A DNA stretch of 41,709 nt from Burkholderiaceae bacterium (GTDB lineage Bacteria; Pseudomonadota; Gammaproteobacteria; Burkholderiales; Burkholderiaceae_B). The stretch covers positions 17,256 to 58,964 of the forward strand of contig JANQYI010000031.1 in assembly GCA_030728985.1 (NCBI GenBank), written 5' to 3'. Positions within the stretch are counted from its first letter, which is position 1. The number at the start of each line of letters is the position of its first letter. The notes under the pieces are model-generated. The model ran no database searches, was not told where the DNA came from, and was given only the letters and a program-made list of their open reading frames with translations. The position numbers and the translations under genes were made by a program. Of the stretch, positions 28,197 through 37,181 are shown piece by piece.

Positions 28197-28652
28197 ATGA
28201 ATCTTTTGTCACGCATCTTGCCTGTCCGCAACATTGTGCTCGACCTGTCTGTCACGAGCAAAAAACGCGCCTTTGAACAAGCAAGCTTACTGTTTGAAAA
28301 TAACAATGGGTTCGAGCGTGCCGCCGTTTTTGAAAGTCTGTTCTCCCGAGAGCGCTTAGGCTCAACAGGACTGGGTAGCGGAATCGCCGTGCCGCACGGC
28401 AGAGTCAAAAACATCAAGCACGCCGCAGCGGCTTTTTTTAGACTCGCGCAGCCCATTTCGTTTGATGCGCCCGACCGCGTGCCTGTCCATCAATTACTTT
28501 TTATCATCGCCCCAGAAGCCGAAACGCAACAACATCTCGATATACTGGCAGAGGTCGCCCAGCGTCTCTCCGATCCCGCGTTGCGAAAGCGCTTGGCTAC
28601 CGAGGTCGATCCCAACGTCGCACATCAGCTGTTGACTGCCGGTCAAATTTAG
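28197..28652 (+). CDS. ptsN: PTS IIA-like nitrogen-regulatory protein PtsN
   Basis: Phosphoacceptor of the nitrogen PTS, which in other bacteria controls potassium transport and stress responses. The 151-residue product has the EIIA type-2 fold with the phosphorylated histidine in [16 protein letters not shown] (His67) and [26 protein letters not shown] 28197 fits the family start; the longer frame to 28095 runs into the hpf terminator. It lacks a visible ribosome site and may be leaderless. hprK follows after 41 bases. EI and HPr genes are not in the window. Confidence 0.95.
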   Translation: MNLLSRILPVRNIVLDLSVTSKKRAFEQASLLFENNNGFERAAVFESLFSRERLGSTGLGSGIAVPHGRVKNIKHAAAAFFRLAQPISFDAPDRVPVHQLLFIIAPEAETQQHLDILAEVAQRLSDPALRKRLATEVDPNVAHQLLTAGQI

Positions 28653-28693
28653 CGACGCAACGGTCGGCCTCTTCCCTCAACTACGGAGTCGCT

Positions 28694-29620
28694 ATGCTGA
28701 CGGTGCAGGATCTTGTAGATGACAATGTCGACGACATTTCTTTCAAATGGGTGGCGGGACAGTCCGCCGCAAATCGCCTCATTCCAGATAATGGCATGGC
28801 CGCCGCTGACTTGATTGGTCACCTGAATCTCATCCACCCTTCGCGTATTCAGGTGTTTGGTCGCGAAGAAATGGCTTACTACTTGCGCTTCGACTCGCGC
28901 CGGCGCGTGCATCATCTCGAAGAGCTGCTTGCGGGGGGCGTCCCAGCCATCCTATTGGCCGATAACCTAGAAGCCACAGACGATCTCATTCTCAATTGTG
29001 AAAATAGCCACGTCCCACTTTTATCCAGCTCGATCCATGCCGCAGATCTCATCGATCTGTTGCGTATTTATCTCAGTCGTCGGCTCGCCCCCACCACCAC
29101 GGTGCACGGCGTTTTCATGGATGTGCTTGGCCTGGGCGTCCTCATCACGGGCGAATCCGGTCTAGGTAAAAGCGAGCTTGCGCTCGAATTGATTTCACGT
29201 GGTCACGGGCTGGTCGCCGACGATGCGGTTGAGTTGTCGCGCACCGCCCCCCATGCCATCGAGGGGCATTGTCCGGAACTGTTGCGCAACATGCTCGAGG
29301 TTCGCGGCCTGGGTTTACTCAATATTCGTACGATCTTTGGTGAAACCTCCGTTCGTCGCAAAATGAAACTCAAACTCATTGTCCATTTGGTGCGCGCGAC
29401 CGCGCAAGACAAGTTCGAACGCTTGCCATTGCAAGACATGACTCAAGACATGCTCGGCTGCCCGATCCGTAAAGTCATGCTCCAAGTTGCCGCGGGTCGA
29501 AACCTTGCGGTACTCGTTGAAGCTGCCGTTCGCAACACGATTCTCAAGTTGCGTGGCATCGATACGCTTGCCGAGTTCATGGAGAGGCAATCCGCTGCCA
29601 TCGCACAAGGACACGATTGA
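28694..29620 (+). CDS. hprK: HPr kinase/phosphorylase HprK
   Basis: Phosphorylates and dephosphorylates a serine of HPr. The 308-residue product has the N-terminal domain and a C-terminal catalytic domain with His138 in [12 protein letters not shown]-loop GESGLGKS at 153-160, the acidic [10 protein letters not shown], and the HprK signature [16 protein letters not shown]. Length is usual. Together with ptsN and rapZ it forms the regulatory PTS cluster common in betaproteobacteria. Confidence 0.96.
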   Translation: MLTVQDLVDDNVDDISFKWVAGQSAANRLIPDNGMAAADLIGHLNLIHPSRIQVFGREEMAYYLRFDSRRRVHHLEELLAGGVPAILLADNLEATDDLILNCENSHVPLLSSSIHAADLIDLLRIYLSRRLAPTTTVHGVFMDVLGLGVLITGESGLGKSELALELISRGHGLVADDAVELSRTAPHAIEGHCPELLRNMLEVRGLGLLNIRTIFGETSVRRKMKLKLIVHLVRATAQDKFERLPLQDMTQDMLGCPIRKVMLQVAAGRNLAVLVEAAVRNTILKLRGIDTLAEFMERQSAAIAQGHD

Positions 29621-29621
29621 T

Positions 29622-30497
29622 ATGACCCAGCTCAAAGTCGTTCTCTTGACGGGTATTTCAGGCTCTGGCAAGTCCGTCGCCTTGCGCATGCTCGAAGATG
29701 CGGGCTACATCTGCGTCGACAATCTGCCTCTCCGTTTTGTGTATGACTTCATTACTTCGATGCGCGATGATGCGGCGAGTCGCATCGCTATCGCGATCGA
29801 CGTACGATCCCCAGGGGATCTCGCGGAGATGCCTGGCGTGATTAGCGCGTTAAAAGAGACACATATCGAGTTTCGCCTCATTTTTTTGGATGCGGATAAC
29901 GAAACCCTCGTGCACCGTTACTCCGAGTCGCGTCGTCGTCATCCCTTGGCAGAGCGACTGACCCAAAAAGGCTTGAGCGCTACGCTAGAGGAATGCATTC
30001 AATTAGAGCGCGATCAACTGAGCGATCTGCGCAACCTTGGTCACGTCATTGACACCTCGGGTCTCATGCCCGGGCAATTGCGCGCCTGGATTCGCGACTT
30101 CATTCAAGCTGACCGCAAACCACTGCTCCTGACCTTTGAATCCTTTGCCTTTAAGGAGGGGGTTCCCCGCGACGCCGATCTCGTGTTTGATGTGCGATGT
30201 CTACCTAATCCACACTACGATCCCACGCTGCGTCCCCTCACCGGACGCGATCAGCCCGTCGCGAACTGGCTAAAAAGTTTTGCGGATGTCGAACTTATGG
30301 TCAGCGATATCGAAAGTTTTATTCGAAAATGGTTACCGCGCTATACCGAAGACACCCGCAGCTATCTCACGGTGGCCATCGGCTGTACGGGCGGAAAACA
30401 TCGTTCTGTCTACGTCGTGGAAACACTGGCGAAACGCTTCGACGAACAACAACAATTGCTCATACGTCATCGCCATCAACCTGAGATGACTGGATGA
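29622..30497 (+). CDS. rapZ: RapZ/YvcJ-family nucleotide-binding protein
   Basis: In E. coli RapZ binds the small RNA GlmZ and guides RNase E. The 291-residue product shows Walker A GISGSGKS at 11-18, ICVDNLPL, DVRSPGDL, FLDADNETLVHRYSESRRRHPL, and the C-terminal ATGCTGGKHRSVYV-like block (GCTGGKHRSVYVVE). The C-terminus ends RHRHQPEMTG and lacks the Lys/Arg-rich tail that E. coli RapZ uses for RNA binding. ATG 29622 has AAGGA ten bases upstream; the longer frame to 29487 lies within hprK. It overlaps rlpA by four bases. Confidence 0.95.
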   Translation: MTQLKVVLLTGISGSGKSVALRMLEDAGYICVDNLPLRFVYDFITSMRDDAASRIAIAIDVRSPGDLAEMPGVISALKETHIEFRLIFLDADNETLVHRYSESRRRHPLAERLTQKGLSATLEECIQLERDQLSDLRNLGHVIDTSGLMPGQLRAWIRDFIQADRKPLLLTFESFAFKEGVPRDADLVFDVRCLPNPHYDPTLRPLTGRDQPVANWLKSFADVELMVSDIESFIRKWLPRYTEDTRSYLTVAIGCTGGKHRSVYVVETLAKRFDEQQQLLIRHRHQPEMTG

Positions 30498-31414
30498 AAA
30501 GACGACGCACTGGACTGCTGCGGCTGTTGAGTGTCTGCGTCTTATGCGGACTTCTCGCCGCCTGCGGTTCGAGCTCCCGTAAAGGCGGCTATTACAAAGA
30601 CGATGGCCCCGGCGCCAATCCGCCCGCAAATCTTGATCGTGTGCCTGACGCTGTCCCAAGGATCGAGCCCCTCGCACGCGGCCCAAATCGTCCTTACAAA
30701 GCCCTCGGCAAAAGCTTTACACCGGACACCAGCGGTCGCCCTTATCGCGCCAAGGGCCAGGCGTCTTGGTACGGCAAAAAATATCACGGCCGACCCACCT
30801 CCAATGGCGAACGTTACGACATGTACGCCATGACCGCGGCGCACCCCACGCTGCCCATTCCAAGCTATGTTCGAGTGACGCGCGTCTCGACGGGACGGAC
30901 CGTCGTATTGCGTGTCAATGACCGCGGCCCCTTTATCGGGGGACGCGTGATTGATCTATCCTATGTCGCCGCCTATAAACTCGGCGTGCTCACGCCCGGC
31001 AGCGCCGAAGTGATTGTCGAGCGCATCATGCCCGAAGAAATCCGCGGTTGGCGCGCGCAAGCGCCCGCGGCCGACCCCGTCACCCAAGCCCCTGTCGCTA
31101 CACCTGTCACCCCCGCTCGCCCCAGCCCCGTCAGCGTAACCCCCAGCCAAGCCGCCGCCGCGACGCCTGTTGCACCGGGACTTTTTTATTTACAAGCCGG
31201 CGCGTTCAGCGACCCCGCCCGCGCGCAATCTCTGGCCTCCGATCTGAGCGGAAAAGTCCCCGCGGATCTCGGCGCTACCATCAACATCGAACAAAGTTCA
31301 GGCAATCTCTACAGAGTCAGAATCGGGCCTTTTGCCAACCGAGAGGCGGCCGCACAGGCCAGCGAGCGTCTGCGAAATCACGCGGATCTCGTCACCACCG
31401 TGGCGACACCTTGA
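30494..31414 (+). CDS. rlpA: Septal-ring lytic transglycosylase lipoprotein RlpA
   Basis: Outer-membrane lipoprotein that acts on denuded peptidoglycan at the septum. The 306-residue product has a lipobox LLAAC (Cys24), a double-psi beta-barrel (QASWYGKKYHGRPTSNGERYD, AAHPTLPIPSYVRVTRV, VVLRVNDRGPFIGGRVIDLS), a Pro/Ala linker, and a C-terminal SPOR domain (about 230-306: YLQAGAFSDPARAQSLASDL, VRIGPFANREAAAQA). It is unusual to find it coupled to rapZ; in many genomes it sits with mrdB and dacA. Confidence 0.94.
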   Translation: MKRRRTGLLRLLSVCVLCGLLAACGSSSRKGGYYKDDGPGANPPANLDRVPDAVPRIEPLARGPNRPYKALGKSFTPDTSGRPYRAKGQASWYGKKYHGRPTSNGERYDMYAMTAAHPTLPIPSYVRVTRVSTGRTVVLRVNDRGPFIGGRVIDLSYVAAYKLGVLTPGSAEVIVERIMPEEIRGWRAQAPAADPVTQAPVATPVTPARPSPVSVTPSQAAAATPVAPGLFYLQAGAFSDPARAQSLASDLSGKVPADLGATINIEQSSGNLYRVRIGPFANREAAAQASERLRNHADLVTTVATP

Positions 31415-31428
31415 GCGCCTGCTCGACA

Positions 31429-32406
31429 TCATGAGGACCCTTCTCGGTTCGCCTTCAGCACCAGTGCCCGGGCATACAAAGCATCGCGCGGCTGACCGGT
31501 CGCCTTGGCGGCCACGCGGGCCACATCGCGCACCGACATCGACTCAAGAAGCGCATCCAGCCAAGCATCGGTCGAAGCACTCTCTTCCAGTTCAAGATTC
31601 TCTGTTTGCGTCACCACAGGGGGGTGAATAATGACGACATATTCCCCTTGCTCGCGATACGGATCAGCTTCCAGCCACTGGGCCGCTTGCGCGAGAGACA
31701 TGGACGCGATTTCCTCGAACCGTTTGGTCAGCTCTCGGGCAAACGTCACCCCGCGCGTCGCGCCGACGACAGCCAAGGCATCCGTCATACTCGCCACAAT
31801 CCGATGCGGTGCTTCATAAAAAACCGTTGCGCTCGACAATTGAGTCAAGTGCCTAAACCAACGCTGCCTCGCCGCTGACTTCGTAGGTGCGAACCCAGCA
31901 AAGACAAAGCCAGGTGAAGCGTCGGTTGTGACACCGGTCGCCATGAGCGCGGCCACTAGGGCACACGCGCCGGGCAACGGAATCACCCGCAAACCCGCCT
32001 CCCTGACGGCCTGCACCACCAGCCCCCCCGGGTCACTGACCGCGGGAGAGCCCGCATCTGACACGAGGGCGACCCGCTGCCCTGACTGTATTCGTCCAAC
32101 GATCTCCGTCGCGGCACTTTGTTCGTTGTGTCGATGCGCAGCCATCAGCGGGGTGTGAATTCTCCAGGCTTCAAGCAAGTTTTTAGTCGCTCGCGTGTCC
32201 TCCGCGGCGATCACGTCCGCCCTGTTCAACGCATGCCAGGCGCGCAAACTTAAATCGCCTAAGTTACCAATCGGCGTCGCAACCACATACAGCGCGTGGG
32301 TAGGCCACTGCTGACCATCCATACGTTGACTAAGATGGTCCCACGCGTCAGGCGGCTGATCGGGCAGCGCATGTTCGGTCATTGCGGATAGGCGAGGTTC
32401 ATTCAT
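31429..32406 (-). CDS. rsmI: 16S rRNA (cytidine-1402-2'-O)-methyltransferase RsmI
   Basis: Methylates the 2'-OH of C1402 in 16S rRNA. The 325-residue product is of the tetrapyrrole-methylase fold: ALYVVATPIGNLGDLSLRA, ADVIAAEDTRATKNLL, RVALVSDAGSPAVSDPGG, VIPLPGACALVAALMATG, FYEAPHRIVASM, FARELTKRFEE. Starts are ATG 32406 or ATG 32382; the first has no ribosome site but a TACACT box six bases before it. A longer frame to 32547 crosses yraN and is not supported. Order rsmI, then divergent yraN, matches E. coli. Confidence 0.95.
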   Translation of the reverse strand: MNEPRLSAMTEHALPDQPPDAWDHLSQRMDGQQWPTHALYVVATPIGNLGDLSLRAWHALNRADVIAAEDTRATKNLLEAWRIHTPLMAAHRHNEQSAATEIVGRIQSGQRVALVSDAGSPAVSDPGGLVVQAVREAGLRVIPLPGACALVAALMATGVTTDASPGFVFAGFAPTKSAARQRWFRHLTQLSSATVFYEAPHRIVASMTDALAVVGATRGVTFARELTKRFEEIASMSLAQAAQWLEADPYREQGEYVVIIHPPVVTQTENLELEESASTDAWLDALLESMSVRDVARVAAKATGQPRDALYARALVLKANREGSS

Positions 32407-32412
32407 TGTGTC

Positions 32413-32442
32413 AGTGTAGACCGCCCAGTCATACTCCGTCAC
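32413..32442 (-). promoter_or_regulatory. Candidate rsmI promoter abutting the start codon
   Basis: On the minus strand GTGACG, 18 bases, TACACT (each 4 of 6 to consensus). The -10 box ends six bases before ATG 32406, so any transcript would have almost no leader. Confidence 0.35.
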
Positions 32443-32457
32443 GCACAAGTATTCACG

Positions 32458-32982
32458 ATGAACCAAGCACCCTCTCCAGATCTCACTCTTTTTATCTTGG
32501 CCGACGCCGCGCAAAAACGCGCGGCACTCGCCAGACGGCGTAAACAACGCCGCAAAGCTGCCAATGCGCGCTCAGCTAGCAAGACGCGCTCAAGCGGCGC
32601 CATGACCCGCAGCACCAGCCAACAGATTGGTGACCTCTATGAAAGACGGGCCTGGGAAGCCCTCAGAGAGGCGGGCTGCGATCTATTGGGCCAACAACTT
32701 CGCTGCCCCGTCGGCGAGCTCGACCTGGTCGTTCGAGAGGGTCAGACTCTTGTCTTTGTCGAAGTTCGCTACCGCCGCAGCCGACATTTCGGCGGGGCCA
32801 CCGCCAGCATCACCCGCGCCAAGCAGGAAAGAATGCTCAAGGCCATCGATTGGTGGTTGCCCAAGCTCGTGCGAACGGCCTTTGGTGGCCAAATGCCCCT
32901 GTGCCGAATTGATCTCGCCACCTTTGACCAAAACAACCTGACTTGGCACCGCGATGCGCTGCGCCTGAACCAAGATAAGTGA
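32458..32982 (+). CDS. yraN: UPF0102 nuclease-fold protein YraN
   Basis: A 174-residue protein with an Arg/Lys/Ala-rich leader of about 50 residues and a restriction-endonuclease-like UPF0102 domain: TSQQIGDLYERRAWEALREAG, CPVGELDLVVREGQTLVFVEV with the D/ExK-type core, and KQERMLKAIDWWL. Function is unsettled in the family. It leads yraN-gmhA-dolP-tlpA, an order that parallels E. coli yraN-diaA-dolP. The start could also be the internal ATG 32602, which would remove most of the basic leader. Confidence 0.9.
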   Translation: MNQAPSPDLTLFILADAAQKRAALARRRKQRRKAANARSASKTRSSGAMTRSTSQQIGDLYERRAWEALREAGCDLLGQQLRCPVGELDLVVREGQTLVFVEVRYRRSRHFGGATASITRAKQERMLKAIDWWLPKLVRTAFGGQMPLCRIDLATFDQNNLTWHRDALRLNQDK

Positions 32983-33014
32983 GATAATAAAGAATCTCTC
33001 ACTTGATGATTGCC

Positions 33015-33608
33015 ATGGACCTGACCAACCACCTTGCCGCCCATTTCGAGGACAACATCGCCGCCACACGACGCAGCATGGGAGCTCTTGCCGAGCCCCT
33101 CTCGCACGCGATCGATTTGTGCTTCGGATGTGTCACCAATAATGCAAAAATTCTAGCCTGCGGCAACGGTGGCTCAGCGGCAGATGCCCAACACTTTATC
33201 GCTGAGCTCGTCGGACGCTTCGAACGGGATCGGTTGCCTCTGGCAGGCGTTGCGCTCAACACCGACACCTCGATCATGACCGCCGTTGGCAATGACTACG
33301 GTTTCGATCAGATTTTCGCGCGCCAGATCAACGCACTTGGGCAGCCCGGCGATGTGCTAGTGGTCATTTCCACGAGTGGCAACTCTGCCAACGTCATGTT
33401 GGCTATTCAGGCCGCCCACGAACGTGACATGCGCGTCATCGCCCTCACAGGCAAAGGCGGCGGCCAGATCAAAGACCTCTTGCTCGACCATGATATTCAT
33501 CTGTGTGTGCCGCACGACCGCACGATGCGTATCCAGGAAGTACATATCCTTTTATTGCACGTATTGTGCGACGGCATTGACACCTTACTACTTGGAGATC
33601 CCGCATGA
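33015..33608 (+). CDS. gmhA: Phosphoheptose isomerase GmhA / DiaA-like SIS protein
   Basis: GmhA converts sedoheptulose 7-phosphate to heptose 7-phosphate for ADP-heptose. The 197-residue SIS protein shows ILACGNGGSAADAQHFIAELVGRFE, NTDTSIMTAVGNDYGFDQIF, VVISTSGNSANVM, and the catalytic-type RIQEVHILLLHVLCDGID. These keep GmhA-type residues that E. coli DiaA has lost, although the gene lies where diaA lies in E. coli. Start is ATG 33015 (family-like) or ATG 33006; neither has a clear ribosome site. An 8-bp inverted repeat (32977-32984 with 32997-33004) precedes it. It overlaps dolP by ATGA. Confidence 0.88.
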   Translation: MDLTNHLAAHFEDNIAATRRSMGALAEPLSHAIDLCFGCVTNNAKILACGNGGSAADAQHFIAELVGRFERDRLPLAGVALNTDTSIMTAVGNDYGFDQIFARQINALGQPGDVLVVISTSGNSANVMLAIQAAHERDMRVIALTGKGGGQIKDLLLDHDIHLCVPHDRTMRIQEVHILLLHVLCDGIDTLLLGDPA

Positions 33609-34354
33609 GTCTGCAACGACAATTCATCCGCCCTTTGATCTTATGCGCCGTCTTGATTGGAGCGGGATCGACACTGACCGCTTGCATACCATTGCTGATC
33701 GGCGGCGCCGCAGCAACAACTGGTCTCGTCGTGGTTGACCGCCGCACCGTCGGTGAGCAAATCGACGACAAATCCATCGAGCTCAAAATCGGGGGCCAGC
33801 TCCGCGAAAACTTTGGCGATGCCGTGCGCGCAACGATCACCTCCTACGATGGCGTCGTTTTACTTACGGGCGATACGATTAGCAGAGATTTTAAAAGCAG
33901 CGCCACCGAGATCGCACGTAAAGTTGAAAACGTAAAATCTGTCTCCAATCAATTGGATGTCGTCAAAGATCTAGCCTCCTTTGGTGTCGTGAGCAACGAC
34001 ATTTGGATTACCTCCAAAGTGATGACGACCTTGGCTACGACCAAAGATATTCCTTCTCGCACCATCGTCGTCACCACTGACCGCGGCGTAGTTTATCTGA
34101 TGGGTCTAGTGACCCAGCGCGAAGGCGATATGGCCGCCGCTGCGGCCGCCAAAGTCAGCGGTGTCAAGCGCGTCGAAAAGCTCTTTCAGATTGTCACACC
34201 CGAGGAAGCAAAGCGCCTGGATAACGCAGCCCGGATTGGCAGCAATAACGCCAAGCCCACGACCCCGCTTGGCGAAACGCCTGTCAGTGGCTCAAGTCCA
34301 ATGGGCGGGGATGCACCCCCGGCCGGTGGTGTGCAAGTGATGCCGATCCAATGA
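33605..34354 (+). CDS. dolP: BON-domain outer-membrane lipoprotein DolP (YraP)
   Basis: Lipoprotein that supports outer-membrane integrity in E. coli. The 249-residue product has a lipobox STLTAC (Cys27), a short hydrophobic stretch, and two BON domains (about 55-125 and 130-200: IELKIGGQLRENFGDAVRATI, SYDGVVLLTGDT, ITSKVMTTLATTKDIPSRTI, TDRGVVYLMGLVTQREGDMA). A Pro/Gly-rich tail of about 45 residues is longer than in E. coli DolP (191 residues). It overlaps both neighbours by four bases. Confidence 0.92.
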   Translation: MSLQRQFIRPLILCAVLIGAGSTLTACIPLLIGGAAATTGLVVVDRRTVGEQIDDKSIELKIGGQLRENFGDAVRATITSYDGVVLLTGDTISRDFKSSATEIARKVENVKSVSNQLDVVKDLASFGVVSNDIWITSKVMTTLATTKDIPSRTIVVTTDRGVVYLMGLVTQREGDMAAAAAAKVSGVKRVEKLFQIVTPEEAKRLDNAARIGSNNAKPTTPLGETPVSGSSPMGGDAPPAGGVQVMPIQ

Positions 34355-34854
34355 AGAAAATCGTGGCTTTGGTTGTCTTGGTCGTGATAGGCGGCCTAGC
34401 GACTTGGTTCGTCAGTACCCGCGCGGCCCCTGCGCCAGACGTGACATTGACTTCGCTCTCGGGCCAGAAAATCGCGCTGTCAGAGTTGCGCGGCAAGGTC
34501 GTGTTGGTCAAGTTCTGGGCGACCAACTGTGTGAGTTGCGTGGCGCAAATGCCAGACAATATTGAAAATTACAATAAGTATCATTCTCAAGGCTTCGACC
34601 TGATCGCCGTTGCGATGGAATACGACCCCATTAATTTTGTCCAAAAATTCGTCGAAACACGCAAACTACCCTTCACTGTTGCGCTAGATACACAGGGCAC
34701 GGTCGCGAAAGCCTTTGGTGACGTCAAACTCACCCCGATAGCATTCCTAATCGACAAAAATGGCAATATCATCAAGCGTTATTTGGGTTTGTACGATAAA
34801 ACTGAATTACGTAAATCGATTGAAAAAGCACTGGCGGGCAAGCCCGCCTCATGA
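34351..34854 (+). CDS. TlpA-family thiol-disulfide protein
   Basis: A 167-residue periplasmic thioredoxin-like protein held by an N-terminal membrane helix ([18 protein letters not shown]). The redox motif is Cys60-Val-Ser-Cys63 in [19 protein letters not shown], with the cis-proline loop in [18 protein letters not shown] differs from the more usual CxPC of TlpA and ResA. It is translation-coupled to dolP. A role in thiol redox of envelope proteins is likely; the partner is unknown. Confidence 0.88.
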   Translation: MKKIVALVVLVVIGGLATWFVSTRAAPAPDVTLTSLSGQKIALSELRGKVVLVKFWATNCVSCVAQMPDNIENYNKYHSQGFDLIAVAMEYDPINFVQKFVETRKLPFTVALDTQGTVAKAFGDVKLTPIAFLIDKNGNIIKRYLGLYDKTELRKSIEKALAGKPAS

Positions 34855-34906
34855 CAAAAACGAACCTTCTCTTTCAACGCTTGCTTACCCTCCTTGCCTC
34901 AGCCAA

Positions 34907-35806
34907 ATGAATAGTCAGCCCCCCTCTGCCTCCATGCCCCCGGAAGTCGTCGCAAAAGTGCTCTCTGAGAGCTTGCCTTACATCAAACGTTTCCATGGCA
35001 AAACCATCGTCATCAAATACGGTGGTAACGCGATGACCGAAGAAGTTCTCCAGCGCAGCTTTGCACACGATGTCGTGTTACTCAAACTCATCGGACTCAA
35101 TCCCATCGTCGTACACGGTGGCGGCCCCCAGATTGATGAAGCCCTACGCAGAATCGGTAAGCAAGGCAACTTTATCCAAGGTATGCGCGTCACAGACGCC
35201 GAAACCATGGAAGTCGTAGAGTGGGTGCTTGGCGGACAAGTACAACAAGACATCGTGTTGATGATCAACGAAGCGGGTGGCAAAGCCGTGGGTCTGACCG
35301 GTAAAGACGGCTGTCTGATTCAGGCGCGCAAAAAAATGATGCCTAACAAGGATGATCCGGCCAACCCGATCGATATCGGTTTCGTGGGCGACATCGCCCA
35401 TGTCGAACCTGCGGTCGTCAAGGCCTTGCAGGACGATCAGTTCATCCCCGTGATTTCTCCGATCGGCTACGGTGAGGACGGTCTAGCCTACAACATCAAT
35501 GCCGATATCGTCGCTGGCAAAATGGCTGAGGTACTGGGTGCTGAAAAGCTGCTCATGATGACCAATACACCCGGCGTGCTCAACAAAGACGGCCAATTGC
35601 TGCGCAGCCTGTCGGCACAAACGATTGATGCACTCTTTGCCGATGGCACAATCTCTGGCGGCATGCTCCCCAAAATCTCCTCCGCCCTGGATGCCGCACG
35701 TAATGGTGTGAAATCTGTGCACGTTGTCGATGGTCGCGTTCCGCATTGCCTGCTGCTCGAAATCCTGACGGATCGCGGCGTAGGCACCATGATCACTTCA
35801 GAGTGA
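34907..35806 (+). CDS. argB: Acetylglutamate kinase ArgB
   Basis: Second step of arginine synthesis. The 299-residue amino-acid kinase shows [82 protein letters not shown] and [18 protein letters not shown] 34907 gives the normal family length; the frame is open to 34760 but overlaps tlpA. Its stop overlaps the GTG of the next gene. Confidence 0.97.
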   Translation: MNSQPPSASMPPEVVAKVLSESLPYIKRFHGKTIVIKYGGNAMTEEVLQRSFAHDVVLLKLIGLNPIVVHGGGPQIDEALRRIGKQGNFIQGMRVTDAETMEVVEWVLGGQVQQDIVLMINEAGGKAVGLTGKDGCLIQARKKMMPNKDDPANPIDIGFVGDIAHVEPAVVKALQDDQFIPVISPIGYGEDGLAYNINADIVAGKMAEVLGAEKLLMMTNTPGVLNKDGQLLRSLSAQTIDALFADGTISGGMLPKISSALDAARNGVKSVHVVDGRVPHCLLLEILTDRGVGTMITSE

Positions 35807-36573
35807 TTCACAAGCGGTTCGCACCCCATGCTCCGATACGCACGCGGCGTGCCCGCGTACATACGCCTGCGCGCAAAACAGCAATTTCCAAAGCCCGCGA
35901 ACGCGTGTGGCTGTTCGATCTCGACAATACCTTGCACGATACTTCTTACAAGATATTTCGAGAAATTAATCTTGGCATGACCGCAGCCGTGATGGAGAGC
36001 CTAGCGGTCGACGAAGCAACCGCCACCCACCTACGGACAAGCTATTGGAAACGCTATGGGGCCACCTTGATCGGTTTAGTGCGTCATCATGGTGTCGACG
36101 CCCATCAATTTTTACATCGTAGCCACAACTTCGATGTCGGCCCCTTGATTCGAGCTGAACGCGGTTTAGCGCACAAGCTGCGTCGCCTGCCTGGTCGCAA
36201 AATTCTGGTGACCAATGCGCCCCTGCATTACGCCCGCGCTGTCATGAAACATCTCAACATCCTGCGTTGTTTCGATGGTTTTTGGGGGATTGAGCAAATG
36301 CGTCTGCACGGACACTACAAACCCAAACCTTCCGTCACGCTCATGCGTCACATCCTCGCACACGAAGGCATCCATCCAAGACGGGCCGTACTGGTCGAGG
36401 ACACCACCGCCAACCTGCGCGGCGCGAGACATGCGGGCTTACGCACCGTCCATGTCTTTCACCCCGGCACCCCCTTTGCAAAAGGCAAGCGAGGGCGTCC
36501 CAATTACGTAGACTTGCGGGTAAACTGCGTAGGTGATTTGTTGCTACAAAAGCGCACGCTTTATCCTTCTTAA
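35803..36573 (+). CDS. HAD-family pyrimidine 5'-nucleotidase
   Basis: A 256-residue haloacid-dehalogenase hydrolase with nucleophile motif [18 protein letters not shown], motif [16 protein letters not shown], a motif III lysine in HYKPKPS, and motif [20 protein letters not shown]. This matches the SDT1/PHM8-like pyrimidine 5'-nucleotidase group seen next to argB and slmA in betaproteobacteria. No ATG opens the frame near the right place. GTG 35803 overlaps the argB stop as GTGA, which argues for translational coupling. A basic leader of about 30 residues results. Confidence 0.87.
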   Translation: MIHKRFAPHAPIRTRRARVHTPARKTAISKARERVWLFDLDNTLHDTSYKIFREINLGMTAAVMESLAVDEATATHLRTSYWKRYGATLIGLVRHHGVDAHQFLHRSHNFDVGPLIRAERGLAHKLRRLPGRKILVTNAPLHYARAVMKHLNILRCFDGFWGIEQMRLHGHYKPKPSVTLMRHILAHEGIHPRRAVLVEDTTANLRGARHAGLRTVHVFHPGTPFAKGKRGRPNYVDLRVNCVGDLLLQKRTLYPS

Positions 36574-36596
36574 CCGCTAATTCTGGACTCGAGTGT

Positions 36597-37181
36597 ATGT
36601 CGGTCAAAACGGGCGAACGCAAACACCAGATTCTGCAAACACTCGCAGAGATGCTCGAACAGCCCCGCGCGGCGCGGATCACGACCGCTGCGCTCGCCGC
36701 CAAGATGCAACTTTCCGAGGCTGCGCTGTATCGACACTTCGCCAGCAAAGCGCAGATGTTCGAGGGTCTCTTTGAATTCATCGAAACGACCATTTTCACG
36801 CTCGTCAATCAAATCGTCGCCTCCGAACCCAAAGGCGTCGAGCAAGCGCGCAAAATTGCCGTGATGTTGATGACCTTCTCTGAGCGCAATAAAGGGATGA
36901 CCCGGGTCTTGTGCGGTGATGCGCTCGTCACCGAGGATGAGAGACTACAAGGGCGGGTCACTCAGATCACAGATCGGATCGATGCTGTGTTCCGGCAGTC
37001 CTTACGCCAAGCCCTGATTAGCGGTGAAATCAACCCCACCACAGAAGTTACCCCTCTGTCTGCCGCTTTGACGCACCTGGTCTTGGGAAGCTGGTTACGC
37101 TTTGCGCAAAGTGGCTGGCAAGCAACCCCATCGACACATATGCATGCGCAACTCAAGCTTTTATTGGATCAGCGCGGCTAA
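36597..37181 (+). CDS. slmA: Nucleoid occlusion factor SlmA (TetR family)
   Basis: DNA-bound inhibitor of FtsZ assembly over the nucleoid. The 194-residue product shows the N-terminal ERKHQILQTLAEMLEQP, a TetR helix-turn-helix (about 29-55: TTAALAAKMQLSEAALYRHFAS), KAQMFEGLFEFIETTIF, and NKGMTRVLCGDALVTEDERL. Length equals the family. Its stop overlaps that of convergent moeB. SlmA-binding sites cannot be judged from one window. Confidence 0.93.
   Translation: MSVKTGERKHQILQTLAEMLEQPRAARITTAALAAKMQLSEAALYRHFASKAQMFEGLFEFIETTIFTLVNQIVASEPKGVEQARKIAVMLMTFSERNKGMTRVLCGDALVTEDERLQGRVTQITDRIDAVFRQSLRQALISGEINPTTEVTPLSAALTHLVLGSWLRFAQSGWQATPSTHMHAQLKLLLDQRG

Noticed and set aside
32977-33004. 8-bp inverted repeat AAGTGAGA/TCTCACTT as a terminator after yraN
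   Set aside because: No T-run follows and the downstream gene starts at once; more likely chance or a weak regulatory hairpin.
37178-37181. Overlapping stop codons of slmA and moeB (also at 7194-7197 for the Pcm-like gene and hldC) as a special signal
   Set aside because: Convergent stops sharing TTAA or CTAA are common in compact genomes and need no special explanation.
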